Shown piece by piece: positions 44,811 to 62,156 of a stretch of 64,000 bases of DNA. The notes under the pieces are model-generated. The model did no database searches. It was not told the DNA's origin and saw only the letters and a program-made list of their open reading frames with translations. Source of the stretch: Iris pallida (taxonomy: Eukaryota; Streptophyta; Magnoliopsida; Asparagales; Iridaceae); the NCBI GenBank assembly GCA_029216955.1, contig JANAVB010031417.1:23317917-23381916 (forward strand), in the 5' to 3' direction. The position numbers and the translations under genes are program-made. How positions within the stretch are numbered: position 1 is the stretch's first letter; each line of letters begins with the position of its first letter.

Positions 44811-46139
44811 TGTAACGCCCCAGTCCCAAAATATGTAGGACTAGGATACGTATACATGCCAGCTACGCATCGAGAGGACTCCAGTCCAGCTCGAATACAT
44901 ATAAGCTGTCTGGTTTCCTAAAGCAATCTACAAATATCTCAATCCACTGAAGATAAACTCTTGTATAAACCAAGTAAACTAATGCTGGTCAGACATTAGC
45001 AACCGGTTACTACAAGTAACAAAAAAAGATAATATACAATAAAGTGGACCAGACTCTAATGTAATTATCTTGAACAAGCTTCTAATGAAAGATAAAGCTT
45101 GTAAAACTAGGCTATACAGCAGCAATATCAAAGTAATATAATATAGGACAAAATCTAATTACGGAAGAGAATGATAAAACATCAACTAAATATACCTGCA
45201 GTCTTGGTGTAGCAACGTCATCCATCAATGTATCATATCTTCAGCTAATACCTGGAGAGATCACCAGGTCCTCAGAGGACTAGCAAGACACATAATATAC
45301 ATGCCTACTGTACAGTAAATAACATGCAGAATAAAGTAGAGAAATGTAAAATAGACAAAGATCAATAAGATGTCTCAATATCGTAACGCCATGGGACGCT
45401 CCCAACCTCGAGACAAAAGATAAGTCTCTACTACCGTAATGCCATGGGACACTCCCGATCCTAGAGACGAGATAACAAGTCGATAAGAAGTCTCTAATAC
45501 CGTAACGCCATTGGACGCTCCCAGTCCTAGAGATATCAGGGCTAATGTTGAATCAATCAATCACGACTACAGGTCAAGTCAAGCTCAAGGGCGAAGGTAG
45601 AAGACTAGTCAAAATCGTCACAAGACTCGCGTAGAACAATAACGGCATAAGATGACTCAATAAGGAACGTGCACGTAAAATAAAAAGTAGAAGTAACATA
45701 AACATGAATGAAAGATATGAAGTAGAACTGAAAAGAGATAACAATATAGAATATGCATGTAAATACTGTAAAGTTTAGCAAGGTGTACTTGCCTGGTGTC
45801 GCGCTGTGAATCTGAAACGTCGCTCCCGCGTCAACGCCGCCGGAACCCGACGCTCCTAGATAATTAATCACTACTAAAATATGCTAAAATAGCGACGTAT
45901 ATTAGCGATGGCAGAAATACCCGTCGCTGATAATTGCCTATAGCGACTTCTTGTGCTACACGTCGCTGTCCGTCGCTGTGTAGCGACGTTCAGCGACGTA
46001 GTATAAGTTACGTCGCTGATGGGCGACATTTTACGACGGACGTCCATTTTACGTCGCTGTATTGAAACGTTTAGCGACGTATAATTTATGCGTCGCTGTT
46101 GTATTTCATATAGGGTTCCTGGCCCGATCGAAATCACAA

Positions 46140-46400
46140 AATTTTCACCCAAAATTTTTCTTCCCGCTCTTCCCTCTCCCCCTGGCGAACCCTCCCCTCC
46201 GGCGACCCCTCCCTCCGGCGACACCCTCCCCCTTCTCCCCCCGGCGACCCCGCTCGCCCGTTGACCCCTCCCTCCTGCGACCAGCCTCCCTCATCCGACG
46301 AAGGAGCCTTCCTCGCCGCCTTTCTCCTCCGACGAAGCCACCCTCCTCGCCGCCTCCATCCTCCGACGAAGCCACCCTCCTCAGGTAAACCCTAACCCTA
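46140..46400 (+). other. C-rich leader segment of CACTA 2
   Basis: CCCTCCGGCGACCCC-type repeats in a C-rich stretch ending CAGGTAAACCCTAA, a splice-donor-like site. It resembles the right end of CACTA 1 (CGGCGACCCC, CT-rich), so it is likely the 5' transcribed leader. The Pro/Arg/Ser-rich frame is not convincing as a protein. Confidence 0.5.
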
Positions 46401-46449
46401 GCCCTAGCTATCTAGAGACAAACACGGACACGAGAACCCTAACCCTAGC

Positions 46450-46905
46450 TGGGGTGGTCTTTCTGTCGAGGGGGGAGAGAGGGGTGGGGGTGGGTGCAGG
46501 GGGTGGGGGGGTCTTACTGTCGAGGGGTGGAGGGAGGGGTGGGGGTACCCGGGGGCAGGGGAGGGTTGGGGTGGGTGCAGGGGTAGGGGGAGGGGACAGG
46601 GGAGGGTTGGGGTGGGTGCAGGGGTAGGGAGAGGGGGCAGGGGATGGTTGGGGTGGGTGCAGGGGTAGGGGGAGGGGGACAGGGGAGGGTGCAGGGGTGG
46701 GTGCAGGGGTATAGGGAGGGGGCAGGAGAGGGGGGAGGGGGGCTGGGGAGGGTTGGGGTGGGTACAGGGGTAGGAGGAGGGGGGCAGGGGAGGGGGGACA
46801 GGGGAGGGTTGGGGTGGGTGCAGGGGTAGGGGAAGGGGGACAGGGGAGGGTTGGGGTGGGTGCAGAGGTAGGGGGAGGGGGGGCAGGGGAGGGTGCAGGA
46901 ATCGG
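46450..46905. repeat. G-rich minisatellite in CACTA 2
   Basis: About a dozen copies of GGGGTGGGTGCAGGGGTAGGG-like units, with very many GGG/GGGG runs on the + strand. Strong sequence potential for G-quadruplexes (inference). Proline-rich minus-strand frames are artefacts. Confidence 0.85.
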
Positions 46906-46906
46906 T

Positions 46907-47095
46907 ATCAGACTATATGTATACAATGTATATACATGTATATATATACTCACACACTTACATACACACACAAATACATATATACTCACACACTTACATA
47001 CACACACAAATACGTATGTATACATGTATATATATACTCACACACTTACATACACACACAAATACATATATAAATATATATGTATACAATGTATA
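46907..47095. repeat. TATA/CACACA microsatellite block in CACTA 2
   Basis: Three copies of a roughly 50-60 bp unit: TATACTCACACACTTACATA followed by CACACACAAATACATATA. Confidence 0.85.
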
Positions 47096-47102
47096 TACAC
47101 CA

Positions 47103-47905
47103 AGGTTCACAATATCGGTATCGGAATCGGTATCGGACTATTCCTATGAGTATTGGTATCGGCAATATCGGTAGTATCGACGGTATCGTATCGGAGTATC
47201 AGACTTTGGTATCGGAAAACAAATAATTATTAATAAATTATTTATATTTATAAACATATATTTTATATATTTAGGCATAATTTTAAGTATTTCAGCGTTA
47301 TTTCTTAGTAGTTTTAAAATTATATGAAATAGTAGTCACCCTTACCGATTGGTTTTGCCGAATTGACCTGAGCAAAGACCCCCAATGTCGGTATCGATCA
47401 ATATTTGGTATCGGTCGGTATCGGATCGGAACTTGCCAAACCGTATCGGTATCGACCGTATCGGGTCGGTATCAGCCGATACTTTAAACCATGATATACA
47501 CACAAATCACATATATATACAATCAAAAATCCATTTAAAATTTATTTTAAGAATCTGAAATGTTGACGATATATACCCAAGGTTCACAATATCGGTATCG
47601 GAATCGGTATCGGACTATTCCTATGAGTATTGGTATCGGCGATATCGGTAGTATCGGCGGTATCGTATCGGAGTATCGAACTTTGGTATCGGAAAACAAA
47701 TAATTATTAATAAATTATTTACATTTAAAAACATATATTTTATACATTTAGGCATAATTTTAAGTATTTCAGCGTTATTTCTTAGCAGTTTTGAAATTAT
47801 ATGAAATAGTAGTCACCCTTACCGATTGATTTTGCCGAATTGACCGGAACAAAGCCCCCCAATTTTGGTTATCGGTCTGTATCGGATCGGAACATGCCAA
47901 ACCGT
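47103..47905. repeat. Direct duplication with TATCGG repeats in CACTA 2
   Basis: 47103-47480 and 47578-47905 are near-identical, offset by about 477 bp. Each begins AAGGTTCACAATATCGGTAT and contains many TATCGG hexamers. No gene. Confidence 0.85.
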
Positions 47906-47919
47906 ATCGGTATCGGCCG

Positions 47920-48112
47920 TAGGTTGACTAAGGTTGACTATTTTGACTGAAAGTCAAAGTAGAGTCAACATCTGACCTAGATTGGACTAAGAGTTGACAA
48001 AGTCAACTGTAGGTCAGCCCTTGACCTAGTTTGACCTTGTTTGACTTTGTTTGACTTAGCTTGACCTTGTTTGACTTAATACAACTTAGTTTGACCTAGA
48101 TTGCATATCATT
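47920..48112. repeat. W-box tract in CACTA 2, homologous to LTR B
   Basis: About ten TTGAC[CT] and three [AG]GTCAA motifs. Its end (AACTTAGTTTGACCTAG, then TTGCATATCAT) matches the end of the array in LTR B, so this is shared sequence, not chance similarity. Confidence 0.7.
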
Positions 48113-48167
48113 GTTATTAGTAACTGTCCGCTACTAATGTGTGTCCCATATCTGCGACGGGGATGAC

Positions 48168-48231
48168 AAATATACCTACGTTGGGTTATAAGCGATGATC
48201 TGATATACAAAGGAGGTGCTGCCGAAATTTA
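48168..48231. other. Block conserved between CACTA 2 and CACTA 1
   Basis: Reverse complement of 15461-15524 with only about two differences by eye. Confidence 0.7.
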
Positions 48232-48610
48232 AAAAAAAATATTGTGTATTTTTGTTATGATGTGTGTCTGTATTTACAGTGAATGTGAAATGCAGTGTTC
48301 GGAACCATCGACAGTTTCAATTACTGTTGTATGTATTATCTTGGATAGAAATAACAACAGTTCAGGGTGCACTTCTGAGAGGTTCATTTTTACGTCCTTC
48401 ACTTTCTCGGGACGTCGTAAAGGTTCCCGAGAAGGTGAAGGACATGAAGAGGAAGCTCTGAGAAGTTCACCCTGAACTGTTGCTCTTTCTATCCAAGATA
48501 AAACATAGAACAGTAAGCGAAATTGTCGATGGTTCGAACACTGCACTTCACACACACTGTAAACACAGACACACAGCATAACAAAAATATCAATTATATT
48601 TTTTTAAATT
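48230..48610. repeat. Inverted repeat in CACTA 2 (arms about 180 bp)
   Basis: Arms 48230-48412 and 48425-48610 with a 12-bp loop; centre TTCTCGGGA...TCCCGAGAA. Arms are imperfect (several small mismatches), with the landmarks AACAGTTCAGGGT and CAATTT/AAATTG-CGATGGTTC. A transcript would form a long imperfect hairpin. Source sequence not recognised. Confidence 0.85.
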
Positions 48611-51604
48611 TTTTTTATAATATCTGCGACGTATAGCGACGTTCTGCGACGTCCTGCAACGAAAAGTAGAAGTCGCTATACGTCGCTAAATAGTGACGTC
48701 ACGTCACTAGACGTCGCTAATATACGTCGCTACATCTGTCGGTAGCCGTCGCTAAGTTGCCCACGTGCCTGCCATGCCATGTCATCATATATAAAGTTTA
48801 CATCGTCGTAAGTGGTCGCTTTACGTCGCAATGTTGGCGACGTAGTGATACGTCGCTATCTGTCGCTCATTTTTGCGACGTCTAGCGACAATGGACTCCG
48901 CGTCGCAAATAGCGACGTTCGGCGACGAAATTGCCATCTGTGACTTGCCTATAAGCGACGTCCGTTTTTTTCGTCGCTAAATACGTCGCAAATAGGTTTT
49001 AGCGACGTATTTTCCTTTTTTAGCGACGTCTCCTGACGTCGTTAAAATGGGTTATTTTAGTAGTGAATTAACTAAATTAACCCACTACTCATGAACTTAC
49101 AATATGACTTAATTAGTCAACATAATTTTTTAAGATTATATTCAATTTTTCGTGGAACCCTTTAGACCCATACAATCACACACAGGCTCCACGAGACACC
49201 GAACACAGTTTTTTTTTTGGTTTCCAACTCCCAATTAGTCAATTATGTTGCTACTTCAATCATATACTTAAAAATAATATAAAAATAATAAGAATATTAT
49301 TTAAACTAATTTTCTATAGATTTATCTCAGAATTTCTAGAATTTATATTTCTAAAGAATTATACTACTAGTTGTCTATCGGGTCGACTAGTCTACCCGAA
49401 ATTTGTCTAGAACTTCATTAATTATCTAAAATTATAAAAATCCTCAAAAATATAATTTAAATAGAATTAAAATGTCCTAAATATTAGAATATGAAATTTT
49501 ATGCAAGAATTTCATGGTACTAATGGTTTGGAATCTTCTAGGTCAACAAGTCACCCAAAAATGACTAATTTTGACCTATAATTTTTTCAAACAGAATTGA
49601 ATTGATAAATTCATGAAAAAATGTTTAAAAAATCCTAATTTAAATATATTAACCTACATAAAATTCAGTTTTGAAAAATTCTTACAGAAACTTATAGTTC
49701 CTTCACAACATGGTAAGTTTTGGCTCTACCGAAACATGAAAATAGCTATCATAATTCATGAAACTTTTATGGGTGAAAAATACTACCCAAGAGACATCAA
49801 AAACTATTTCTACAGAACTAATACCATAATTTCTACAGATTTATAGCATAGGTTTGAGATGGAAAAATTAGAGTTTCTTACCAAAAGTCCTTGCTAGTTG
49901 GATTGTGGAGGCTTCTCCTTACCAAAGCTCCCACCTTTATTGCTATCTTTACTTGCTAATCCTCTCTTGATGAGTTTGGAGGGGTTGGAAATGGTTCTAG
50001 ATGGTTGGATGGAGAAGATAGAGGTTTTAGGGTTCGTTTGGTGGAGTTTGGATGGAAGAAGGATGAAAGAAGGAGCCTTGAGTTATGTGATGGAGGGGAT
50101 GATGTAGTAGAGGGGAGAGGATGCTATTTTCGAAATTAATGGTAAAGGAGCTGCTCTTGATGATAAATAAGAGTTTTGGTGTTAGGGTTAGGGTTTTGAT
50201 AAGGGTTGGTATATATATATGGGCCCATGGGTTGAGTTTATATATATAGGAGGCTGTTTCCATGCATGGCATGGCCCGCCAATGTAGGGGTTTATTTTTG
50301 GACGAAAATTACATGAAAATAATCTTTGGTTGGTCATATGTGGGGTCCACATGGATTGGTTTGGTTATTTGATGAGTTGGCTAATTGATTGATTGAGGAT
50401 TTAAATAAAAGGTTTCCTAATATGGAACTACTTAGATTTCTAAATATAAATGCAATCTAAATCAGAATTAAATATAAAATATATATATTTATTAATATAT
50501 ATCAATGCCTAACATGCCTACATAGGTTTGGGTTGGACTTTGGGTCAAATATAAACTAATGCCAATCTAGGATTACATTAGGATTACACGTAGACGCTTT
50601 CTATAAATAGAAATTTTCAAAATTGAAAATATATTAATATTAATAAAATATATATACAAAATATATATTAACATAAAGGTATTTGAGAGTACTAAATGTC
50701 TATTTAGATTGGGATTTGGTTTGGGTCAAGTCGGGGCTAAATTGGTACAACCGGGTCTCCTAGAAAGTCAATAATCTAATAATTAAATAAATAAATCATC
50801 GGTGGAGGTTAAGTCGCAACTTGGCCTGGTTAACCTAGTTAGAACACACCTATGGCTCGGCCTTCCCTACCATGGGTAATAGATTAGTCAAAGTACACGA
50901 CTACACTATTCGTACTAAAATTCCTAGTCGATATCTACCTCAAACTTAACCATAACTAAGGCCATATATAATATTAGACTATTATAAATATAATCATATA
51001 CACAAAATTGTATCTAAATCTAATTGACTGTATAACATCCTAAAATGAATCCATAATAATTATACGGTCATGACAACCTATCATGGCTCCCTACCAGGTG
51101 GGGTTGGCTAGGTTAGGGTCCAAATATATATTTTCTAATTTAATCGAACTCTAAGAGTCAACCAATAAGTCTTTTGTGCCATTCGCAATTAAATAGCACA
51201 TGGAGACTCGATTGAGTGGCACACTCTTAGCATGTGCGTCGTATGCTCAAATTGAGTCAAAACCATAATTGGGTCGAATAGTTTTGATTTATGTCGAGTC
51301 CCGAACTCACGTGGAAAGTTAGGTCTGGAATTATGTTAAATAATCTAATTGCCTAAATTTGACCCGAAGTTGCACAAAGTCAAAAGAATGATAGGGGACA
51401 AGTTTGGATGGGACATAATATATCAAGTTGAAGGTCATCATGTCTACTACAAAACTTATTAAGGACGTTTCAAGAGATGGGCATGTCTTGTGCTCTAAAA
51501 ATCAAAGACACGAAAGAGTACATATATAATCATAATTAAATATACAATATAACCTAATAATTAGAAATACTAAAAAATAATTCCCAAAAATCAGGGTCCT
51601 CACA

Positions 51605-52091
51605 CTGCGGGCCTTTGAAATTCTCCACCAACCATGACAGAGGAATTCCGTAGGACTTCTTGAAGCCCGGCAGGATTGTAAAGGTAGTGGCCTCCACCCC
51701 AAGGTTCGCTTCTATAAAATCAACTATACGATCGTACCACTCGAGATCCTTTTCAGTACATAAATATTCATTTGTCATGGCGCGCCCCTCCACCGGCAAC
51801 TCCAGTATCTGATAGACGTCGTCCAGGGTAATGGTCATCTCCCAAGCTGGGAGATTAAAATGTGTTGGTCTCCGGATGCCATCTCTCCGCAAAGGCCGAT
51901 ATGAGAGCACTGTTCTGCGTCTTGTAGGCATATCTAGCCAAATTTTGTAGACCGGTAGGAAATATTTTGCTCTGGACGTCCTCGGGTAAATGGTTAAGAG
52001 ACCATGCAACACACTTCCTCCCGTGGCTCACGGCCCTAAGAATACGAGAGCTCTCCTGTATATCGTACAAGATAATAAAAATACGATTATG

Positions 52092-52189
<98 letters not shown>

Positions 52190-53036
52190 GAAAACTTACA
52201 AACATAATATACATACCGGATTCTTCCATATATCATAAGCAATGTGGTTGTCGAACGACAACAACATTGAGCAACCCGGGGGACCGACATCCTCCTCCTC
52301 CTCAGAAGTATCGACATCGGCCGAACCAACAAGATCCTCAGAAGGTCCGACACCGAGCGTACGGACAGGATCCTCAGAAGGACCGACACCAGAACCACCT
52401 CGTCCTAGAATTTGGCTGATAGGTACGTCGTCGTCGTCATTGAAAGAAGACGGAGGACTAGGAGGACCTCGTTGCTTCGAACGAGAATGGGGGTGTGGTT
52501 GTTCCCCTTGTTGCTGCAGTTCTGAAATTCTGATTGGTCTCTCAAGAGGACGAGGCCGCTCACTACGTTCCCTGCGCACGGATGCGGTGGGGGGTCGCTT
52601 TCTTTTGGGAGCGGCCACAGGACTGCAGGACAACATAGGGTTAGTATTAAATAATGGATGTAAAAGAAATTGTGAAGTTGGCCTTCAAGACTGTCATGCT
52701 CCTGACAGTCCATCATTCTATCAAGACCGCCAGAGAGATGACAGTCCTGTTTTATAACAGGACTGCCTACTGCATGGCAGTCCACTTTGGCAGTAGGACT
52801 GCCCGTTCTTCTGCAGTCCTTAGGGACGACGACCAGACGAACAGTTAGGTTACGTTTAAACGATAAAATATGAGATTTTTGATTTCGAAATGTACTTTGA
52901 ATTGTTCTAACATAATTTATAATAACATTTAAGAGATTTCTCAAAGAATCGAAATGTACTTTGAAATGTAAAATAAATTATACAATAATTAGGAAACATA
53001 CCTAGCTTGTGATGACGGTTTCTTCTTCGGTGCCAT
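51605..53036 (-). pseudogene. PMD pseudogene, 5' exon block
   Basis: Exon 1 (53036-53002) ends AG|GTATGT. Exon 2 (52622-52217) follows TGCAG, keeps phase and ends CCG|GTATGT. Intron 2 contains a 100-bp AT microsatellite. Exon 3 starts at 52055 after ATACAG (ESSRILRAVSHGRK). The frame through FAERWHPETNTF closes with TAA at 51855-51857, while the mobile-domain continuation (HFNLPAWEMTITL) is in another frame, so a small indel lies there. The block ends at the CTGCG duplication of element D. The N-terminal half is low-complexity and probably disordered. Confidence 0.8.
52087..52186. repeat. (AT)n microsatellite in PMD intron 2
   Basis: About 100 bp of TA dinucleotide inside the minus-strand intron 52216-52056. 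Confidence 0.95.
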
Positions 53037-53491
53037 TGATGATCTTGGACGAGTTAGGGTTCTTGAGAGAGGTTTTGGAGAGTGGATTATGGAGAGAGTG
53101 TTAGGATTTTGGAGTAGAGAATTTTTTGAGAGAGGATTTTGAAGAGAGAGAATTTTTAAATGATAATGAAAGTGAAAGAGAGGGTTTGGGAGGGTGGGAT
53201 AGTCCCAAGTAATTTTCGGAACATTTCCAGTAAAAGTTTTTCAAATTTGGACTGTCCCTTAGTAAAATGACGTCCCCAGTAAATTATGTGGTGCCCTTAG
53301 AAAAAGCCTTTAGAAATCACCAGATGGCCCAAGTCACAATGGCCAAGGCCAACAAGGGTTTTGGTATGTACCAAATCTTAATGGGTTTTGGCATATACCG
53401 GAGTCTAACCCGACTCGGCGCCGCCACATACTTTCTCCCTTCATAAAATACCAAAGAAGAAGAAAAGGAGGCTCCTTTGGACCAAAAAGCA
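53037..53491. promoter_or_regulatory. Divergent intergenic region between PMD and adenylosuccinate synthetase
   Basis: 455 bp separate the two start codons, which point away from each other, so the promoters must lie here or overlap upstream sequences. A weak TATA-like CATAAAATA lies at about 53442 for the + strand gene. 53100-53180 is GAGA-rich (CT-rich on the minus strand), typical of a plant 5' leader for the PMD gene. Confidence 0.45.
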
Positions 53492-60771
<7,280 letters not shown>

Positions 60772-61945
60772 ACTCCTTGTTAACTTGAGAACTAATCTCC
60801 TAATTGTCAGCCGAGGGTGCAAGTATATTGCCTGTTCCATCAAACTGAGACTATTCCTCAGATTGTATGTTTCATAATTCGTCTGATGCTCTCTTAGAAA
60901 GAAGTTGGAGATTATGTTTGAAACTCCTATATGTGAAACAATTTTTTTGGGCTTGCAACGCCATATAATACAGTACTTTCTGATTAGTTGGTACCAAGAC
61001 ATGATAGATTTTCCTTGTTCTGATAGGCTTGTTTATGCAGGTTGAATTGATTATGTTTTGTTCTTTGATCTGCTACATATTGGTTTATGCAAGTGTGAAG
61101 TGTGAATATAATTATATACGTTATTTTATGCAGGAGGATGTGATCGATGAACTGTTGTTAGATTGTTTCGCCTGTGTTTTCTGACAGTGGTTTGGAAAGA
61201 CCCAACTCATTGTATGAGTAACATTTGGGTGCTTACTCTGTCAATATGCTTTTGGCTGTTGAGATGGCATTGCTGTAGGATTTTGTGATGGCTGGTTGTG
61301 GATTAATTCTTCATATGAAGATGAATTTCTGGGTCCAGATTCAGTTTATACTTTTTGTGACTCTTCACCCAAAAGGCAGTCACTGATTTGTGACTTGATT
61401 TACAAATAGATCATTTCAGCTAAGATGTCTATTGATAGCAAAAATATGCATTTTCCAAATCTTGGGAACAGTTTGAAAAGTTATCAACATATATCCCTTT
61501 ATATATTGGAAAGAAATTCTCAGATTTTCCAGCTCTCTTCTATCAATTTATATATAAAGTAGGGGCGACTGTTCGGTCTATTTGGATTCAAGTTTCAACC
61601 GAACCAAAATAGTCAAAACCGAAATTCTAAAAATCTAAAATCGAACCGAATAATCGATTGGATTTTTTTGGGTTGGGATGTTTCTATTTTTAATGGTTAG
61701 GTTGTGTTTTTAGACTATACATTTTTAGTCACAAAATATGTGCAGAATTGAGAGTATTTATATAGTTGCATAATTCTTGTTCGATTTTAGACGGAAGCTA
61801 AAACCCAAAACCAAATAACATTTTTTTAGCATTTAAAACCTGAAACTAAACCGTTTTTTCCTCCTCACCTCAATTATATATACTAGTAATATGCACGTGC
61901 AAAAAAAATGTTAAAAATAAGTAAATACAAATTTTATAAAAATGT
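60772..61945. other. Downstream region of adenylosuccinate synthetase
   Basis: 3' UTR and flank, AT-rich. 61565-61860 resembles a dispersed repeat with CGGTCTATTTGGATT and complementary AACCGAAACCAAATAG-like pieces (TTCAACCGAACCAAAATAG, ACCCAAAACCAAATAAC). No gene seen. Confidence 0.6.
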
Positions 61946-61950
61946 CATTC

Positions 61951-62156
61951 TTAGAGCATCATTAGTAGTTGGGACTCTCCAATGCAATTTGGAGCCCAAA
62001 ATTTCAAAAAAAAGGTAAATGTAGAATGGGTTGGGTTTGTATGAGAATAGTAAGAAATGATAAAGTGAGCTCCGGTCCCAAAAATTGTGTGGTCAAAATT
62101 TAATGTAGGAAAAAAATAATATAAAGTTTAGAATCTAGAAAGTTGGGCTCCAAATT
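61951..62156. mobile_element. MITE-like fragment truncated by LTR E
   Basis: AGAGCATCATTAGTAGTTGG at the left, with internal CAATTTGGAGCCCAA and its inverse TTGGGCTCCAAATTTG near the right. The outer right end is missing because LTR E begins at 62157. GAGCATC...-type ends are common in plant MITEs. Confidence 0.4.

Larger units (their letters stand above)
45869..49065 (+). mobile_element. CACTA element 2, non-autonomous
   Basis: Ends CACTACTAAAAT and ATTTTAGTAGTG, with AAT at 45866-45868 and 49066-49068. The left LTR D gives the empty site, which confirms the boundaries to the base. Subterminal TAGCGACGTA/TACGTCGCTA repeats lie at 45890-46100 and 48625-49050. There is no transposase in 3.2 kb; it holds a CT-rich leader, G-rich and TATCGG repeats, a W-box tract related to LTR B, and a 180-bp-arm inverted repeat. 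Confidence 0.93.
40329..51604 (-). mobile_element. Element D: LTR-heavy non-autonomous retrotransposon, host of CACTA 2
   Basis: LTRs 40329-43918 and 44811-51604 (the latter 3.59 kb once CACTA 2 and one AAT are subtracted) flank only 892 bp. Target duplication CTGCG at 40324-40328 and 51605-51609 in PMD coding sequence. The purine tract adjoins the left LTR (minus strand: GAGGACAAAAATTCTTTTAAGGTGGG split across 43921-43955) and the leader motif adjoins the right LTR, so the element is on the minus strand. No coding capacity. Confidence 0.92.
44811..51604 (-). repeat. LTR D, right copy (5' LTR in element orientation), containing CACTA 2
   Basis: Direct partner of 40329-43918. After subtracting the insert it is 3594 bp against 3590 bp, and it differs from the left copy by a few percent by eye. 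TATA-like box on the minus strand near 50238-50248. Confidence 0.93.
11598..53036 (-). pseudogene. Plant mobile domain (PMD/MAIN-like) gene, split by elements B and D
   Basis: Minus-strand exons: 53036-53002 (ATG, MAPKKKPSSQA), 52622-52217 (disordered, basic then acidic SEEEEDVGPP), 52055-51605, 40323-40219, 12748-12608, 12522-12355, 12267-11825, 11749-11598 (TGA at 11598-11600). The PMD is recognised from FNLPAWEMTITLDDVYQIL, RYLANLSVIDDVGAISWGSG, LTNLYRELGIASR and MPDRVLRQFGLV. PMD proteins are plant nuclear factors related to transposon-borne genes. The frame is conserved across both retrotransposon insertion points, so the gene was coding when they landed. Other lesions: a frameshift near 51857 and an in-frame TAA at 12128-12130. 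The junction 12355/12267 does not keep phase with the obvious AG acceptor, so that boundary is uncertain. Set aside the insertions and the gene is about 2.7 kb. Confidence 0.85.

Noticed and set aside
46408..47025. Proline-rich 205-codon minus-strand frame
   Set aside because: It is the complement of the G-rich minisatellite, followed by a CA/TA microsatellite.
47103..47905. TATCGG repeats as a telomere-like or origin-related array
   Set aside because: Units are irregular, embedded in a CACTA element and duplicated as a larger block; no support for such a role.
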